Shown here piece by piece: positions 12,306-24,670 of a stretch of DNA of 64,000 nt. This DNA comes from Labia minor. Lineage: Eukaryota > Arthropoda > Insecta > Dermaptera > Spongiphoridae. How positions within the stretch are numbered: position 1 is the stretch's first letter; each line of letters begins with the position of its first letter. Position numbers and translations under genes: made by a program. The stretch spans positions 18,632,910 to 18,696,909 of the forward strand of contig OY720350.1 in NCBI GenBank assembly GCA_963082975.1, read 5' to 3'. The notes under the pieces were generated by a model. The model made no database searches. It worked only from the letters and a program-made list of their open reading frames with translations, and was not told the origin of the DNA.

Positions 12306-12805
12306 TAACCGATTTCTAGTGATTTCCAATTTAATCAATTAAATGTTTATTATTATTATTATTATTATCATTTTTATTCTTATTTTAAATCTAATTTACA
12401 TTTATATACTTTAATTAATTAAATGATTTCAATTTTTTTTTTTTTTAGATTTAATAATTGACATGTGGCTTAAATGGGTAAAGAAAGAATTATTAGTTAG
12501 AAATGGGTGGAGGAATGTAAATGTTTCAACTAATCATTTCCGCGTATAGATTTTCTTAGAGACAAATAAATTAAATAAATTAATAATTATTAAATTAATA
12601 AATTAATTACTAACATTCTCTAAAAATGAAATATTTTACCAAACATGGAGTATGAAATTTATCATAAAATTATTTATTAAAAAATTGGGAGAAATTATAA
12701 AAACATAAATAAAAACGGATTTTGTTTTCAATATTGAAAATTTTTATTATATTCGAAAAGTCTTAAGATTATTAAATAAAAACCATGATTTATTCCAAAG
12801 GATTG
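12306..12805. other. A/T-rich spacer
   Basis: Contains (ATT)n at 12347-12369 and a poly-T run near 12433. No features recognised. Confidence 0.5.
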
Positions 12806-12813
12806 TTATAGGA

Positions 12814-13916
12814 CAGGGATGGTGAACCTATGGCACGCGTGCCAAAAGTGACACATTTGAAATATTTCATGACACGCATAAAGACAAATTTATTATTTTA
12901 ATAATTATAACTTTTTACAATAGAAATAAATTAAAAATGAATAAATCACATTAAAATTAAAATTTATGAAATTTGAAGTACTGAATATTTATTTATATCT
13001 ATCTTAGTAGAGAGAGAGATGAAACCGGCAAATTATTCAATTTATTAAGCTGAAATCTCGCTTGAATTCCCTCGTACTATAAAAACATTCATGATAGATA
13101 GACTCAGTGAATACCGTTTGGACTTCTATTATGTCATTGCGTGTTGTTACCGTACAAATAGCATACAAATTGTTCAGGATTTAAAATTTTTTGCAAATCT
13201 TTACTCTTCATGTGTGACCTGGGGAACCCAAATATGACTTTTGACTTATTTTTCGTGTATGTCATTTTATTTGTCTGTTTGTCTGGGAAATTGTGAAGTT
13301 ATAAACTCAAAATTGATTGGGGCGATGAAATACACCTATTACCAGAATATTCTTATATGCTCTTATTTTAATATATGCTGTAAATTTTATCAATATTTAT
13401 TAAAAAAAAAAAAAGAAAAATTAATTTTATAAAATTTATATCAAGCTTTACTTTACGCATAGGACGGTTGGAGAATAGTGCCAGAATCGCAATCTTTATC
13501 TAGAATTTAACATTGCATTGTCAAAACAAGAAAATATAAGTGGTTCACGGTATCAAATATAAATTTTGCTTTTTTGTCATTATCTACAACTAAAAACAAC
13601 AAACTAAAATCAATTAAAGAATTTCCATACAATAAAAATAAAAAAAAAATTTTAGGAAAGATATATTTTTACCAAAAATAAATTCCAAATTTTTTAATAA
13701 TCATTTTATTTTTTTGGAATAAAGTTTAATATTTAAAATTATAACACTTTTATACAGGATAGTTAGAAGTTATACAAAAATATTCGAATATATATTCAAA
13801 CTAAAAGGGGTACAGGTGGTGGAGAAAAAAATGACAATTTTGTGGCACGTTAGTTACTTCAAAAAGATTTTTTATAATTTTGTGGCACGGACTTTGAAAA
13901 AGGTTCGCCATCCCTG
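12814..13916. mobile_element. hAT-type element, non-autonomous (1.1 kb), 8-bp target duplication
   Basis: The left end CAGGGATGGTGAACCTATGG then CACG pairs with the right end GTGGCACGGACTTTG...GGTTCGCCATCCCTG. TTATAGGA flanks both sides (12806-12813 and 13917-13924). The CAGGGATGG end with a 'tggcacg' subterminal block is a familiar hAT end. The A/T-rich interior has no frame I can recognise as transposase; 13241-13432 is open but looks like chance. Confidence 0.9.
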
Positions 13917-13924
13917 TTATAGGA

Positions 13925-14346
13925 GAATTAGTAGTAGCAATGAGTTTAGAAACGATTAATAACAAAATAAACAATTTTCAATCTTTGAAAATGAAGTTAG
14001 TCATAGGTATAAAAATGGTACAATATTCTAATCCAAATTAAGTCTTATTTTGTTATATATTAATGAAATCTATGTCAAGGCTGTTAATGTTATCAGATCT
14101 TTTGATTATTGTAACCAGGATTAATACTTAAACCCTTTTAATGTTTTTTAATCTTTTTGTTGAAACACATTTACGAGTATCAATCAATTATCATGATAGG
14201 TTATAATTTTACTTAAACTTTTATATCTTTGATGCATTAACCTAATATTATCAAAAAAGTAAAATTAATCCATAGTTGTCAGATATAGTTTTCCAATGAT
14301 ATTCATATACGATATTGGTAGATAGAAATAAAGAATGTCTAATATA
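13925..14346. other. A/T-rich spacer
   Basis: Nothing recognised beyond A/T-rich unique-looking sequence. Confidence 0.5.
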
Positions 14347-14877
14347 CAGGGTGCTTCAAAAAAATGTATACACACTTTGAACTTCCATAGAAAATTTATT
14401 TACCGTTCTACAAAGTTAAATTTCATGAAAATTTTAGAAAGTTGAAAGTCCAATGTAAATGAAACATAAATAACAAATGTTAATACTGTTCAAATTGGTG
14501 ACCTGCAGCATCAATACAATTCTGAGTACGAGTCACCACTGATTCTGTACATCGTATCAAAACGTCCAATGAGATTTCTCTACACACTGCTTGAATCTCA
14601 TTCCAAAGAATGTCTAGGTTACGAGGTTTACGTTTGTACATCTCATCTTTTACTGTGCCCCACAAGAAGAAATCCAGTGGTGTAAGGTCTGGAGAGCGTG
14701 CTGGAAACTCGAAGAAATAATTACTGATTCTTGCCTCTCTTCAGAATGCGTAGCACGCTGCTAGCACTTACATCACTTTCACGTGCCCCTTGCCTTGAAG
14801 ATTTGTTAGGAGAGCTTTGAAACAGTTCCAAAACTACAATAGTTTAAAGTGTGTATACATTTTTTTGAAGCACCCTG
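14347..14877 (-). mobile_element. Tc1/mariner-superfamily deletion derivative (531 bp), TA duplication
   Basis: The left end CAGGGTGCTTCAAAAAAATG then TATACACACTTT is mirrored exactly at the right end. TA flanks both sides (14345-14346, 14878-14879). The inside, on the minus strand, joins an N-terminal helix-turn-helix scrap (about 14730-14830, ending near LRILK) directly to a transposase C-terminus. The central catalytic region is deleted. CAGGGTG ends with CAAAAAA are common among arthropod IS630/Tc1-like elements. Confidence 0.92.
14480..14720 (-). pseudogene. IS630/Tc1-like transposase C-terminal fragment
   Basis: On the minus strand the frame reads FEFPARSPDLTPLDFFLWG then TVKDEMYKRKPRNLDILWNE and on to NCIDAAGHQFEQ. 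PARSPDLTPLDFFLWG is the block around the third catalytic residue of this superfamily. The ending is the usual C-terminus with a short His/Phe tail. The first two catalytic aspartates are missing because the middle of the element is deleted. The ATG at 14665 lies downstream of the real protein start, so it is not a biological start. Confidence 0.82.
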
Positions 14878-14879
14878 TA

Positions 14880-16364
14880 TATAATTATTTGTAATAAAAT
14901 AAATAAATTTTTAAATATGCATTTTAATTAATTAATTAATATAATTAAGTGAATAAATAAAATGATTTCTTTAGAATATTCTTAAAATTCTGATTTTGTA
15001 CATTTCTATTTGTCTGAATATTGAAAATTATTAAGTTTTTTTTAAATAATTTTGTGAATAATTTTTAAATTTACAATTATATATTTATATATTTGAATTT
15101 CATTATAAAAAGATATAAAATTAAATAAATATTTATAAATTAAGTTAATTAATTATTCAATAAAATTTTATTATTTAAAAAATAAATAATATATTCTCGT
15201 ATGAATAGATTGTTTAGAAATTATTGATTCAGCTGTACCCATACTAGTTAGTCCGTATTTCTATTTTTTATTTTTTACTTTTCACTTAACGACAACTTTT
15301 TTTAAAATAGTAAATATAAAAAAGACCACTAAGATGGTTTGTCTGAAAAGCAATGGTTTTTTTTTTCAATTTATTTTTCTGGAGGATGAAAACAGGTATG
15401 TTATCTATCGTTGGGTATAATTTACTAAACATCCTTATATGTAAATTATTAATATAAATGCACATAAGAAAAGATCTAAGTAATTGACATAAAATAGATA
15501 GCGAAGTAATAAACGTACACACATACTTATATTTATAGTTTTCAAAATATTTTTAAAGTTTTTATTGGCTCTTTGGCTGCCAAACGGTGCTATAATTTGA
15601 AACATTTTATATTCAGATAAATAAATATCAGGCTGTTAAATAAATTTATCATTTTAATATATTACTATTTAAGAATATAGAGATAGTGAACATTTATTAA
15701 TAAATCTCGTCATAAAAAGATTTTTTTTTCTGTTTTTTTTTTTATAAATATTTATTTTGAAAAAATAGAAACCCCTTAATGGTTAGGCAATGGCTTAACA
15801 CAGGTGAATAATAGGTTCCAGATTTGCCAGGCATAAATTATTGTTATTTTTATATACACAATATGTCACTTCTAAATTAAACATGTTTTAATGGAATGTA
15901 TTCTAATTATTATGTCAAAGTTTGTAATATAATTAGTATCAAAATAATCTTCTTTCTCCTAACACTCTTGACTATGACTCTTCAAGTCACTAATACTCGT
16001 ATATACTTGTAACCGAATTTTATTTCTGTTTAATCGTTAACAATTATTTGAAATATTTTAACATGTTCATCATACCAATATTTAATCTGAAATAAAATTA
16101 ATAATATGTAATAATTAAATTATTATATAATTAAATGAATACGAAAATATATATTCGGAAAAGGTGTATATTTTTAAAATATGGAGATTGATTTTTAAAG
16201 AAAAAATTTGAAGGGTTGATTTGTAGCTATATATTGAATGCAATTGGAATTAGTGGACGTCCAAGTTAATCCTCTTACTAGATATTTACTCAATACATAC
16301 AACTGTCCCCTCGTCTGAATATATTCGGCCTAGAAATAGGATTACAGGCTCATGAATTAACCTA

Positions 16365-16405
<41 letters not shown>

Positions 16406-16775
16406 CAGAACGATAGTCCCGAGGTAGGAAGTATCTCCATTGGGATTGTCAAGAGATTTTGTCCACCATAAATTAAAAATAATTATCTAAAAAGTTCTCA
16501 AATTATAATTGAATGATGTACAATATTACAATTTACAATACCGAAAAACATTAAAATAAACGATAGTAAATAATTAATAATTCTATAAAAAATGAGTTTG
16601 TATATTTGAAAAAAAATAAAAATCTATGTTTATTTAGAAGACAATCACTGCCAAATTTCTATTTCCAAAATTACAGAAAAAAGTATAAGAAAATCATTGA
16701 TTCAAAAATTTAAATAAAAATTCAAATTCAATTTAATTTTTTAAGTTTTTTGTTAGGATTATCAATGTGTCTATC
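14880..16775. other. A/T-rich stretch with (TA)n
   Basis: A long (TA)n runs about 16366-16402. A weak tRNA-like or SINE-like patch at 15780-15840 was not strong enough to call. The rest is A/T-rich with no supported gene. Confidence 0.5.
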
Positions 16776-17560
16776 TCAGGGGAGTCTAAATAATGACCAT
16801 TCGAGGACCACATTGCAAAAAAAAAAATGATGGGCCACTCATACCAAAATATCATCTTGCCTTTTTACCGACCGACGATAGTAAGGGAGGTATTGTTTTC
16901 ACACCAAATTTTACATGTGGAGATTTTTACATATCTCCACGAATCATGCATTTTCTAAACAGAAAAAAGTATTTTTAGCATGATGTCTGTCCGTCCGTCC
17001 GTCCGTCCGTCCGTATAGATGTGTACAGCTTGACGGCTCAACGGATTTTGATGAAATTTGGTATATTTACTTAATGCATCAGTAGGATGAATTGATCAAC
17101 TTTTGGTGCAATTCCGGAAACCGGAAGTGGTTAGACGATAGGAAGGGAAGGGTTATTTTCACACCAAATTTCACATGGGGAGATTTTTTTATAATCATTC
17201 ACTTTGTATTGGTTTTATCCTCTAGAAAAATCAACTTTATTAGTTTTTTCTTAATTTAAAATTATATGACGTCACAGCCTGGACTTGCATATATATTATA
17301 AATAAAATAAAATTAAAAATATTTATGTTATATCTATATCTGTTTTTTATTACATTAATAGATATAGTACAATTATTTGAAATTGTTTCTGTAGCTGGAA
17401 ATTAATTAACTTCAAACCGTCGTTCGGTTCGGGCCTGCCCACAGGTCAACTTATTTTATTTAGAATTGAACCATATTGAAAAAATTTAAATATTTTCATA
17501 ATTTGTGTTTAGGCCGCATCTCAAAGGGTTTTGAGCCGCACTTTAGACAACCCTTAAAAA
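16776..17560. mobile_element. worn hAT-like element interrupted by a family B repeat
   Basis: The left part begins CAGGGGAGTCTAAATAATG and continues with GGACCACATTGC and GGGCCAC. The right part ends GCCGCATCTCAAAGGGTTTT, GAGCCGCACTTTAGACAACCC. Inverted, the right end reads AGGGTTGTCTAAAGTGCGGC, paired with the left CAGGGGAGTCTAAA. No clear 8-bp duplication remains. The family B copy (16867-17358) sits inside, so it inserted later. Confidence 0.4.
16867..17358 (+). mobile_element. family B repeat, copy 1 (Helitron-like non-autonomous element?)
   Basis: About 490 bp, aligning end to end with 38677-39171. Shared landmarks are an ACCGACGATAGTAAG start, a GTGGAGAT/ATCTCCAC hairpin near 16916-16941, a GTCC tetranucleotide array (16987-17013), GATGAAATTTGGTATATTTA, GGAAACCGGAAGTGG, and an ATTATATGACGTCAC block near the end. 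No inverted ends or coding frame. Hairpins, an internal short tandem array and no terminal repeats resemble Helitron-type non-autonomous families, but the class is inferred. Confidence 0.7.
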
Positions 17561-18890
17561 TATCTTTGGAAAAGGTTTTTCAAATTTAAAATTACAAAAC
17601 GCTATTAAATAATTAATTTAATTTAATTAAAATAAAAAAAAAATATTTGATCTATTATCATTTATAAAAGAATTAAACAGATTTTTATAGTTTCAATAAC
17701 CTATACAAAACTAACAAACTAACAAATAATATTAAGAGCTTTAAAAAATGAAAATTACTATTTACTGGGTTTATTATATATAGTTTAATATTTACACTTA
17801 TCTAAATTCTTTTTGTTTTTATTGTTATTATTTATTTTATATTATATTCACCGTTACTATTTAAGTATTTATTCTACACATGTTCCAGGGAGATCACTTT
17901 TCATTAAACTGATACACTGTTTATTTGTTATGTTATGTAAATTAATATAAAATTTAATAAGAATACTCTTTAATAAAACCCTTAGGAAAATCCATATTGC
18001 TTTATAAACATTTAGTTTGTTTCTTCATCTCAACTCATATGCGCATAAAGTAAATATTCTAATAATATATTTCAGTGATATTTTTTATTTATTTATTTTT
18101 TTGTTTACTAATTTGTTTATCGATGTTAGTGAACAAATGTTTGAATTTTTTTTTTTTTTTGAGTAATCAAATAGAATAGATCAGTCAAATGTCTCTATGG
18201 AAGGAAATCATCGTTGAATCTTAAATTAAATATTATTTTAACTACTGCTTTAAGAAGTCATCTAGATTCACAATCAATATAACTACCATACTACCGACCT
18301 TGAGATAGTATTTAATATAAGATTGACTATGCTATACTTTTTTTTGGTACATTTTCGGTGAGAAAAAATTAATCAAAAATTGTGATGGATATTGTTTAAT
18401 GGCAATTCTAGAACATGTAGTTAGTTATTGCCTTCTGAAATTCTTCTATTATAATATGGAAACTTTTAGATTTCTTTTTCATTATTCAATTCATTTTGAA
18501 ATTAAATTAAAATTAAAATATATTAAATTTAGATCAATTAATGATTTATATTATTTTACTGAGTTTGTTCATTTTTAATGATTTAGTTTTTATTTTCTCT
18601 GAAAGTTACTATAAAGAGAATCTCATTAATAATTTTTACTTTGATCAGATAACAAAAACAAGCTAATTCTCTAGGAAAAATTACATTAAAATTATTAAAT
18701 CTCAAATTTTCTAATTTTTGTAATAAAAACTCAATATACTCATTTCCATAAATTAATTTTTCTTTAGGTTAGAGATTATTATTTTCAATTTTTATTTTAA
18801 TAAAAAAAAAAGTATCAAACAGTCATATATATAGAAACGTTCAGTCTGTAACTTCAAAAAGATTGTTAAGTTAAAAAGAGAAATAATTTA
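17561..18890. other. A/T-rich intergenic stretch
   Basis: Homopolymers (T run near 18148-18161, A run near 18801) and otherwise unremarkable A/T-rich DNA. Confidence 0.5.
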
Positions 18891-19300
18891 AATTCAGACA
18901 TATTCAGCAGTTGAAAAGTTGACAATTTTTCAGTACCAAAGGAAATGACCGATTTATCTATCACAAAAAGAATTCGGAATGGACAGTCATCCGCCCTAAT
19001 TGGCATTTCGCAACCCCGTCTATGTTCGTTTCTTTTGATAAACAGGCCCAAGACCGGCTGATGATTTATATGAGGTCGATTCGTTTCGCTAACTTAGTAA
19101 GTGAGAGTGAGAGAGAAGATGGAAGAGGGGGAGTGTTCATTTGGTGGACTTTTGACCGGCCGCCCTTAAAGGTTTTCCGATTCTCGTGGGTGGTCCTTGT
19201 CAGAGAAAATAAACTATTATATTGAGCCGAATTGGATCCTCTCGGGCGGGCAAAGAAGCCAAACATTTTGTTTAACTTCCCTTTCATTCAATCAATACCA
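18891..19300. promoter_or_regulatory. mixed-composition island, possible non-coding regulatory DNA
   Basis: A 400-bp block of near-balanced composition with GGCCGCCCTTAAAGG and CTCTCGGGCGGGC words, unlike its surroundings and present once. Open frames on both strands overlap here, which is expected when stop codons are rare by composition. None shows a domain or splice-flanked structure. Function unknown. Confidence 0.3.
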
Positions 19301-19478
19301 ACAACGATTATAAACACCTCAATTCTTCGAATCAATCAACCAATAAAATGAAATAATATATATATATATATAAGAAGTCTCTTTATTATAAAGGATGAAT
19401 AGAAAAAATATTATAACGTATAATCAGAATCTAAATGAAATCACTATAAAGGTGATTTTGATACGAACATAAGATATA

Positions 19479-19992
19479 CGAGGGCAATTCACAAAGTAGG
19501 TTACGCTTTGGAATTAAGACAAAACTAGTACAGGTAAATATGTTTTTTATTATATACATTTGAAAGAGCAATATTCTACATAATCGCCAAAAAAGTTGAG
19601 ACATTTAGAACGAGCTTCGAAATTCCTTCCTCATAGAAATCCGCCTCCTGAGTGTTGAACGAACACACATTCTCCCAAAAAACCACGAAAGTGTTTCACA
19701 AACGTTGTCTGCCAATGACAACAGTGTTCTGGGACAGAAAAGGAGTGGCTCTTGTCGATTTTCTGGAAAGTGGCGCAACAATAAACTCTGATAGGCATTG
19801 CCAAACATTACGAAACCTAAGAAGGGCAATTCAAAACAAGCAAAGAGGGAAACTCAGCTCAAAAGTGTTGTTTTTGCACGGCAAATATCACACAGAATCT
19901 CCTTCAGACCTTCAAGTGGGTCGTTTTTCCTTCAACACTCAGGCGGCGGATTATTAATTCTAAAACGTAACTTACTTTGTGAATTACCCTCG
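19479..19992. mobile_element. rearranged mariner relic with inverted C-terminal segment
   Basis: The left end CGAGGGCAATTCACAAAGTA and the right end, read in reverse as CGAGGGTAATTCACAAAGTA, are inverted repeats. TA precedes the left end, but the right neighbour is AA. On the plus strand, 19680-19890 codes a transposase middle (KVFHKRCLPMTTVFWDRKG, then INSDRHCQTLRNLRRAIQNK). The catalytic HDNARPH-type block has become HGKYHTE. On the minus strand the left part (about 19560-19650) codes a transposase C-terminus (CLNFFGDYVE). A short plus-strand match to that same region (ACACTCAGGCGGCGGATT) sits near the right end. So one arm is inverted relative to the other. Confidence 0.75.
19700..19957 (+). 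pseudogene. mariner transposase central fragment, catalytic Asp lost
   Basis: FWDRKGVALVDFLESGATIN and the RHCQTLRNLRRAIQNK block are mariner signatures between the first and second catalytic aspartates. The next motif, normally HDNA plus RPH, is degraded to HGKYHTE, so the second aspartate is missing. The C-terminal third is nearly all deleted; only NTQAADY remains before the stop. It cannot be an active transposase. Confidence 0.78.
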
Positions 19993-20169
19993 AATATTAT
20001 CTTATATGTTATATTCTAAAGAATCAAGAATTTTTGATTTTCCTTTTTTATCCAAAAAAATATATTCAAATACATTAATCTTGATATTATAATTTAATAA
20101 AAACATATATCTATAAAAATAAACAAAAAAAAAAAAAAAATAAGAAAATAAAAAATAAATATTTCCAAA
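19993..20169. other. A/T-rich spacer
   Basis: Poly-A near 20126-20141; no features recognised. Confidence 0.5.
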
Positions 20170-20560
20170 ATATGATGATATTCATCTAATTTCAATGATT
20201 GAACATTGAACGCGGTTGTTCCTCCATCTAATTTCCATCTTATTGCTTCAGCATATTTTTATTAAGGCTTTCATGTAATATGCATTAGAATGCACCGAAG
20301 CAGATACGGATGGGATTCGCCTGGATAATCATATCCAAACACGAGTGTTGTTGTCTTTGCCCGGTCTCCATCCCTCCTCCCCAGTGTAAGTAAGTAATGT
20401 CACCCTCAGTCGATTCATGTCCCTAAGGAGAAAATGGATTTGCATTTGTTGCCCGCCCGTCTTAAAAATATCTTCGCGAGAAACGGGAAAATTACTTTTT
20501 TTCCTATTTCATCGCTTTAATGACATTCTCGTGTATTGAAGGGTTTTAAAATAATTACTG
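20170..20560. promoter_or_regulatory. mixed-composition island, possible non-coding regulatory DNA
   Basis: Single-copy-looking sequence of balanced composition, including GATGGGATTCGCCTGGATAA and a GCCCGCCCG word. No open frame of note. Stands out from A/T-rich flanks. Confidence 0.3.
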
Positions 20561-20804
20561 GGCAAGTTTTCCTCTTCAAAAAATCGTAATTTAGGGTCGA
20601 ATAAGGATGAAAAAAATACCATCTCCCATACCATCTTAATAAATTACTTAAAGAAAAAATAAGGAAATATATCAATATAAATTAATATATAATATTATAT
20701 ATTTTTTTAAATGACTTACCTTTAGGTCTGAATTTTTAAATTCCAATTAAAATATTTTAAATAAAATCAAACAATTATTTATTTATTTTAACCATTTTTT
20801 ATTT

Positions 20805-20872
20805 ATTTCTCCAAGTGCCCCTAGTGAGCCACAACCATCCAAACCCTACCCTCACCCGTCTCTCTCACGTCC
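20805..20872 (-). pseudogene. short LINE family 1 fragment
   Basis: TTTCTCCAAGTGCCCCTAGT followed by GAGCCACAACCATCCAAACC matches bases 200-275 of the window, the end of the RT ORF on the minus strand. About 70 bp survive. (AAT)n follows. Confidence 0.6.
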
Positions 20873-21221
20873 GAAAAATATACTATAATTAAATAATAAT
20901 ATAAATAATAATAATAAAATAAAATATAAAAATATAATTACAAACTATGGATAGGAAATAAAAAATGTTTAATTAGTAGTATTTATTAAAATGACTTCGG
21001 CTAATATTCATTTGAACTGATATTAAAAATAAAACTTTATTTATTTATTTATTTTATTATATATAAATTTTTCTTAAAATTCTGAAAGAAATGAATTATT
21101 AATAAACTTTTCTATTCTAAAAATTAATATTAAATAAATATTTTAAAATACAAAGAAACAATATAAAACATGTATTAATCCGGAAAAAAAAAATATTTTT
21201 TATTATTTTTAAATAAAAAAG

Positions 21222-21810
21222 CTGGAGAGTCTCCACTCGACTATCTCGAAATTTGAATTGGATTAAATATATTATATTTAAATTAAATTTAATTAATTAT
21301 AAATTATAAATTAAAATTAATAAATAATATTTATTAAACCAGCGCATGTTTGGCTCTTTGTTGATGGCTCCACGTCACGTGTTGGCGCGTGATTTTCAGT
21401 GTTAAAAAATTAATTTCGGTACTTTCAGCGATTCAATCAAGCTGAAATTCTATATCTGGCAGCTTTATACAATTTTTAATCATTTGAAAAACTATCAAAC
21501 ATATATCTTTATTTTTACGGTCACTTTAGAGGAAAAAAAAATCAAAACGTTGTAGGTAATGACCCTCTTCCAGTTGAGTTACATTTCTCAAACTACGAAT
21601 TTTGAATAATGCCCGTATACCAAATTTCATGATTCTAGCTGAAACCGTTTTTGCGTAATCTTGTCTACAAACATACACACACATACACAGACATTTTTCT
21701 CAACCTTATTGAAAATGATTCAGGAACCTTCAAAACGTATAAAAACATCAAAATCTCGATATCGAAAATTTTTGTGATCGCAATACTATTTCTGGCGAGA
21801 TAGTAAAAAT
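21222..21810 (+). mobile_element. family A element, copy 1 (full length)
   Basis: Starts CTGGAGAGTCTCCACTCGAC (one change in the 5' hairpin relative to other copies) and ends TCTGGCGAGATAGTAAAAAT. Internal landmarks shared by all copies: AAACCAGCGCATGTTTGGCT, a CACGTCACGTGTTGGCGCGTG palindromic block, AATCAAAACGTTGTAGGTAA, GATTCTAGCT, a CA-rich ACATACACACAC tract, and AAACGTATAAAAACATC. No coding capacity. See the family A finding for the terminal structure. Confidence 0.88.
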
Positions 21811-22670
21811 ATATGTGATAATTTCTTTTATAATTTTTAATTTTTAAATTATGTTGTATTTTTAAGAATAGAGTAAAAATTTCTCTGAATAATTAATGTT
21901 TACAAATCTATATTATTCTACTCTTATTCATGTTAAGTAATTATTATTATTAATATTGAATATGATATATGAATAAAGAGATCAAAGCTAATGTTTTAAA
22001 ATTACACCCTTTCAAAGGAAATTTATTATTAAAGATGGTTAAATTCAAAGATATGGGGTTGTCTTTAAAGGGTGAAATGAGGTAAAGATGCGAAACAGGT
22101 TAAAGAATAGGAATGAGATTTCAAAGGGCTTATGCTTTGGTGGAGGGAAGAGTTTAAGGAAACAAGTCAATTAAACAAATTGCTCTTCCTTACATTTTGC
22201 CCAATTAAATAAATGATAAACTGTCTTATCGTTTAAAAATGAAATATAAATAATAATTCATTAAATAAATTGATATTTTATAGCCTTTCTTATAAAATGT
22301 AATCTACTTAAAATGATCCATTAAATCCAATGCTAGTTAATATTTTGAGACAAATTAATGTTATTTAAGTAACTATTATATCATTTCTATTTCAATTAAA
22401 TAATAACAACCAAATATTATTAATAAAAAAAAAACAATTAAAAATCAATTGTTATATAGAGCAAATTAAATTACTTTATTTATTAAAAATTATAATTAAT
22501 GAAATGATAATTAATAATTAAAATATTGTTTTTAAAAATTATAATTAAATGAGTAATGAATTATTAGTATTCTTTTTATATTTTATTTAAAATGTTAAAT
22601 TAAAATTTCTTGAATAATAAGTAATAATAATTTAAAATTATTTATTTTTAAAAAAGGATCGCTGTTTGCA
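21811..22670. other. A/T-rich spacer
   Basis: A short G/A-rich patch at 22040-22160, otherwise A/T-rich with no recognised features. Confidence 0.5.
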
Positions 22671-22678
22671 GAGCCGTC

Positions 22679-23093
22679 CTAAGATTTTCGGCGCCCGTGG
22701 GCTTCTAAAATTTTGCGCCCCTTTTCATAAGAAATTTTCTAATAAATTCAGGTAAAATAAAGACACTTTTCAATAAAATTTGAAACAGTGTCATTTGTGT
22801 TGAAAATGTTATATGTCAACATTTTCAAACTGCACAATTATCGCTGCTGTTAGGATTCTTATTAAAATTATTTATTCAATGCTTATACGGATATAATGAA
22901 TAAGAAAAATAGATATGTATTTTGAATGTGCATGATTAAAATCTTTGAAGTGATGTCACTCCGGGTTGGAGGTTACTATAAAACTACTATTTAACAATAA
23001 GAAAAAATATATAAACCAATAAAAAATGCAGCCCCCAGAAGGATTGCGCCCTAGGGCTACAGCCCAATTAGTCCTGTGGTTAGGGCGGCCCTG
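22679..23093. mobile_element. hAT-type MITE (415 bp), near-perfect 8-bp duplication
   Basis: Left end CAGAGCCGTCCTAAGATTTT then CGGCGCCC; the right end, read in reverse, begins CAGGGCCGCCCTAACCACAG. Flanks are GCTGTTTG (22671-22678) and GCTGTTCG (23094-23101), one base different. Subterminal GCGCCC blocks are symmetrical. No transposase frame. Confidence 0.87.
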
Positions 23094-23101
23094 GCTGTTC
23101 G

Positions 23102-24054
23102 ATTTTCACAAAAATTACAATAAACAAAATCTTCCTAAATTATTTTAAAATTTTCATCGACAAATTTTGAGAATGATTCAATATTAATTTCCACATATCT
23201 CAAAATATTGTTTTCTAATGAAGATTTATTGAAAAACATTTTGTTATGAATTTTGTTTTGAGCAATCAAAGTGGTTTGCTCCTTTATTTTCTTTTAAATT
23301 TAAATCATGAAAACCTAGAAAAATTATACCATATTATACGTATATTATTATAAATATAATATTATTAGAAAAAATAATAGTAGTCACTAAATAACATATT
23401 AAATTCAAAACATATTTTATGTTCGTTCTTTGTTGAAAAATTGAGATTTTATAAATGAAATAATTGAAATTAAAAATTAGTTATATTTTAATTTTTTCCT
23501 TTAAATTAAAACCAAATCTTAGATTTTTTGTATATAAGATTTTTACTAATTATTGAATTGAATTATTATAATGAAAGAGAAATTATCAATAGAAATTTTA
23601 TAAAACAAATAAGTTAAATGATAGGATTTTTCTATTAATTTATCTATTTTAACATTAAAGATTGCTTCTTAACTTTATTCAATTCTTTTTATTATCAATT
23701 CGCTTACATTCCTAATGACATTTGAAATTAGAGGTAGTATTTACTAACTCAGAAATAATTAGGAGGCATGAAGATTTTAATATACGATTTGTTTCTTTAT
23801 TATAATCTTTTATAATATAATATGTCTGGAAGATAAGTAATAATTGAGCTGGAAGTCCTAAGCACGTTCCAAAAGAGAGAAAATTCATATTTAAATATAT
23901 AATAATATTAAAATTTAAAAATTTTTAAAATAAACCTAAAATATAAAAATAAATAATACTTTCAAAAGTGCATTATTAAAGGCATATAGAAAAATAATTT
24001 TGAGATTGACGTCCCATGTGAATTCATAGAAGTAAAGGCATAGAAAAAATAAAT
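23102..24054. other. A/T-rich spacer
   Basis: Unremarkable A/T-rich DNA between a hAT MITE and a family A copy. Confidence 0.5.
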
Positions 24055-24670
24055 CTGGAGTGTCTCCACTCGAATATCTCGCAAATTTCAATTGGATTAA
24101 TTAACACATATATTATATTTAAATAAAATTTAATTAATTAAATTATAAATTAAAATTAATAATTATACATATATTAAACCAGCGCGTGTTTGGCTCTTTG
24201 TTGATAGCACCATGTCACGTGCTGGCGCGTGATTTGTAGTCGTGTTAAAAAATTAATTCCGGTACTTTCAGGGATTCAATCAAGCTGAGATTCTATATAT
24301 AGCAGTTTTATACAATTTTTAATCATGTGAAAAACTATCAAACATATATCTTTATTTTTACGGTCACATTAGTGGAAAAAAATCAAAACGTTGTAGGTAA
24401 TGACCCTCTTCCGGTTGAGCTACATTTCTCAAAAATTGATAGAAAACTACGAATTTTGAATAATGCCTGTGTACCAAATTTCATCATTCTAGCTCAAACC
24501 GTTTTTGCATAATTTTGTCTACATACACATATATATACATACACAAACATACACACAGACATTTTTCCCAATCTTAGTTAAAATGATTCAGGAACCTTCA
24601 AAACGTATAAAAACATCAAAGTCTCAAAATTTTCGTGATCGCAATACTATCTCTGGCGAGATAGTAACAA
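24055..24670 (+). mobile_element. family A element, copy 2 (full length)
   Basis: Begins CTGGAGTGTCTCCACTCGAA and ends CTATCTCTGGCGAGATAGTA. Same internal order as copy 1, with the CA-rich tract expanded (24520-24560). The A/T flank on the left is AAT rather than AAG as in most copies. Confidence 0.88.

Noticed and set aside
15778-15845. possible SINE or tRNA-derived scrap
   Set aside because: Resembles family T only loosely and lacks the conserved body.
16366-16402. (TA)n as a promoter or origin
   Set aside because: Ordinary microsatellite; several others occur in the window with no gene near.
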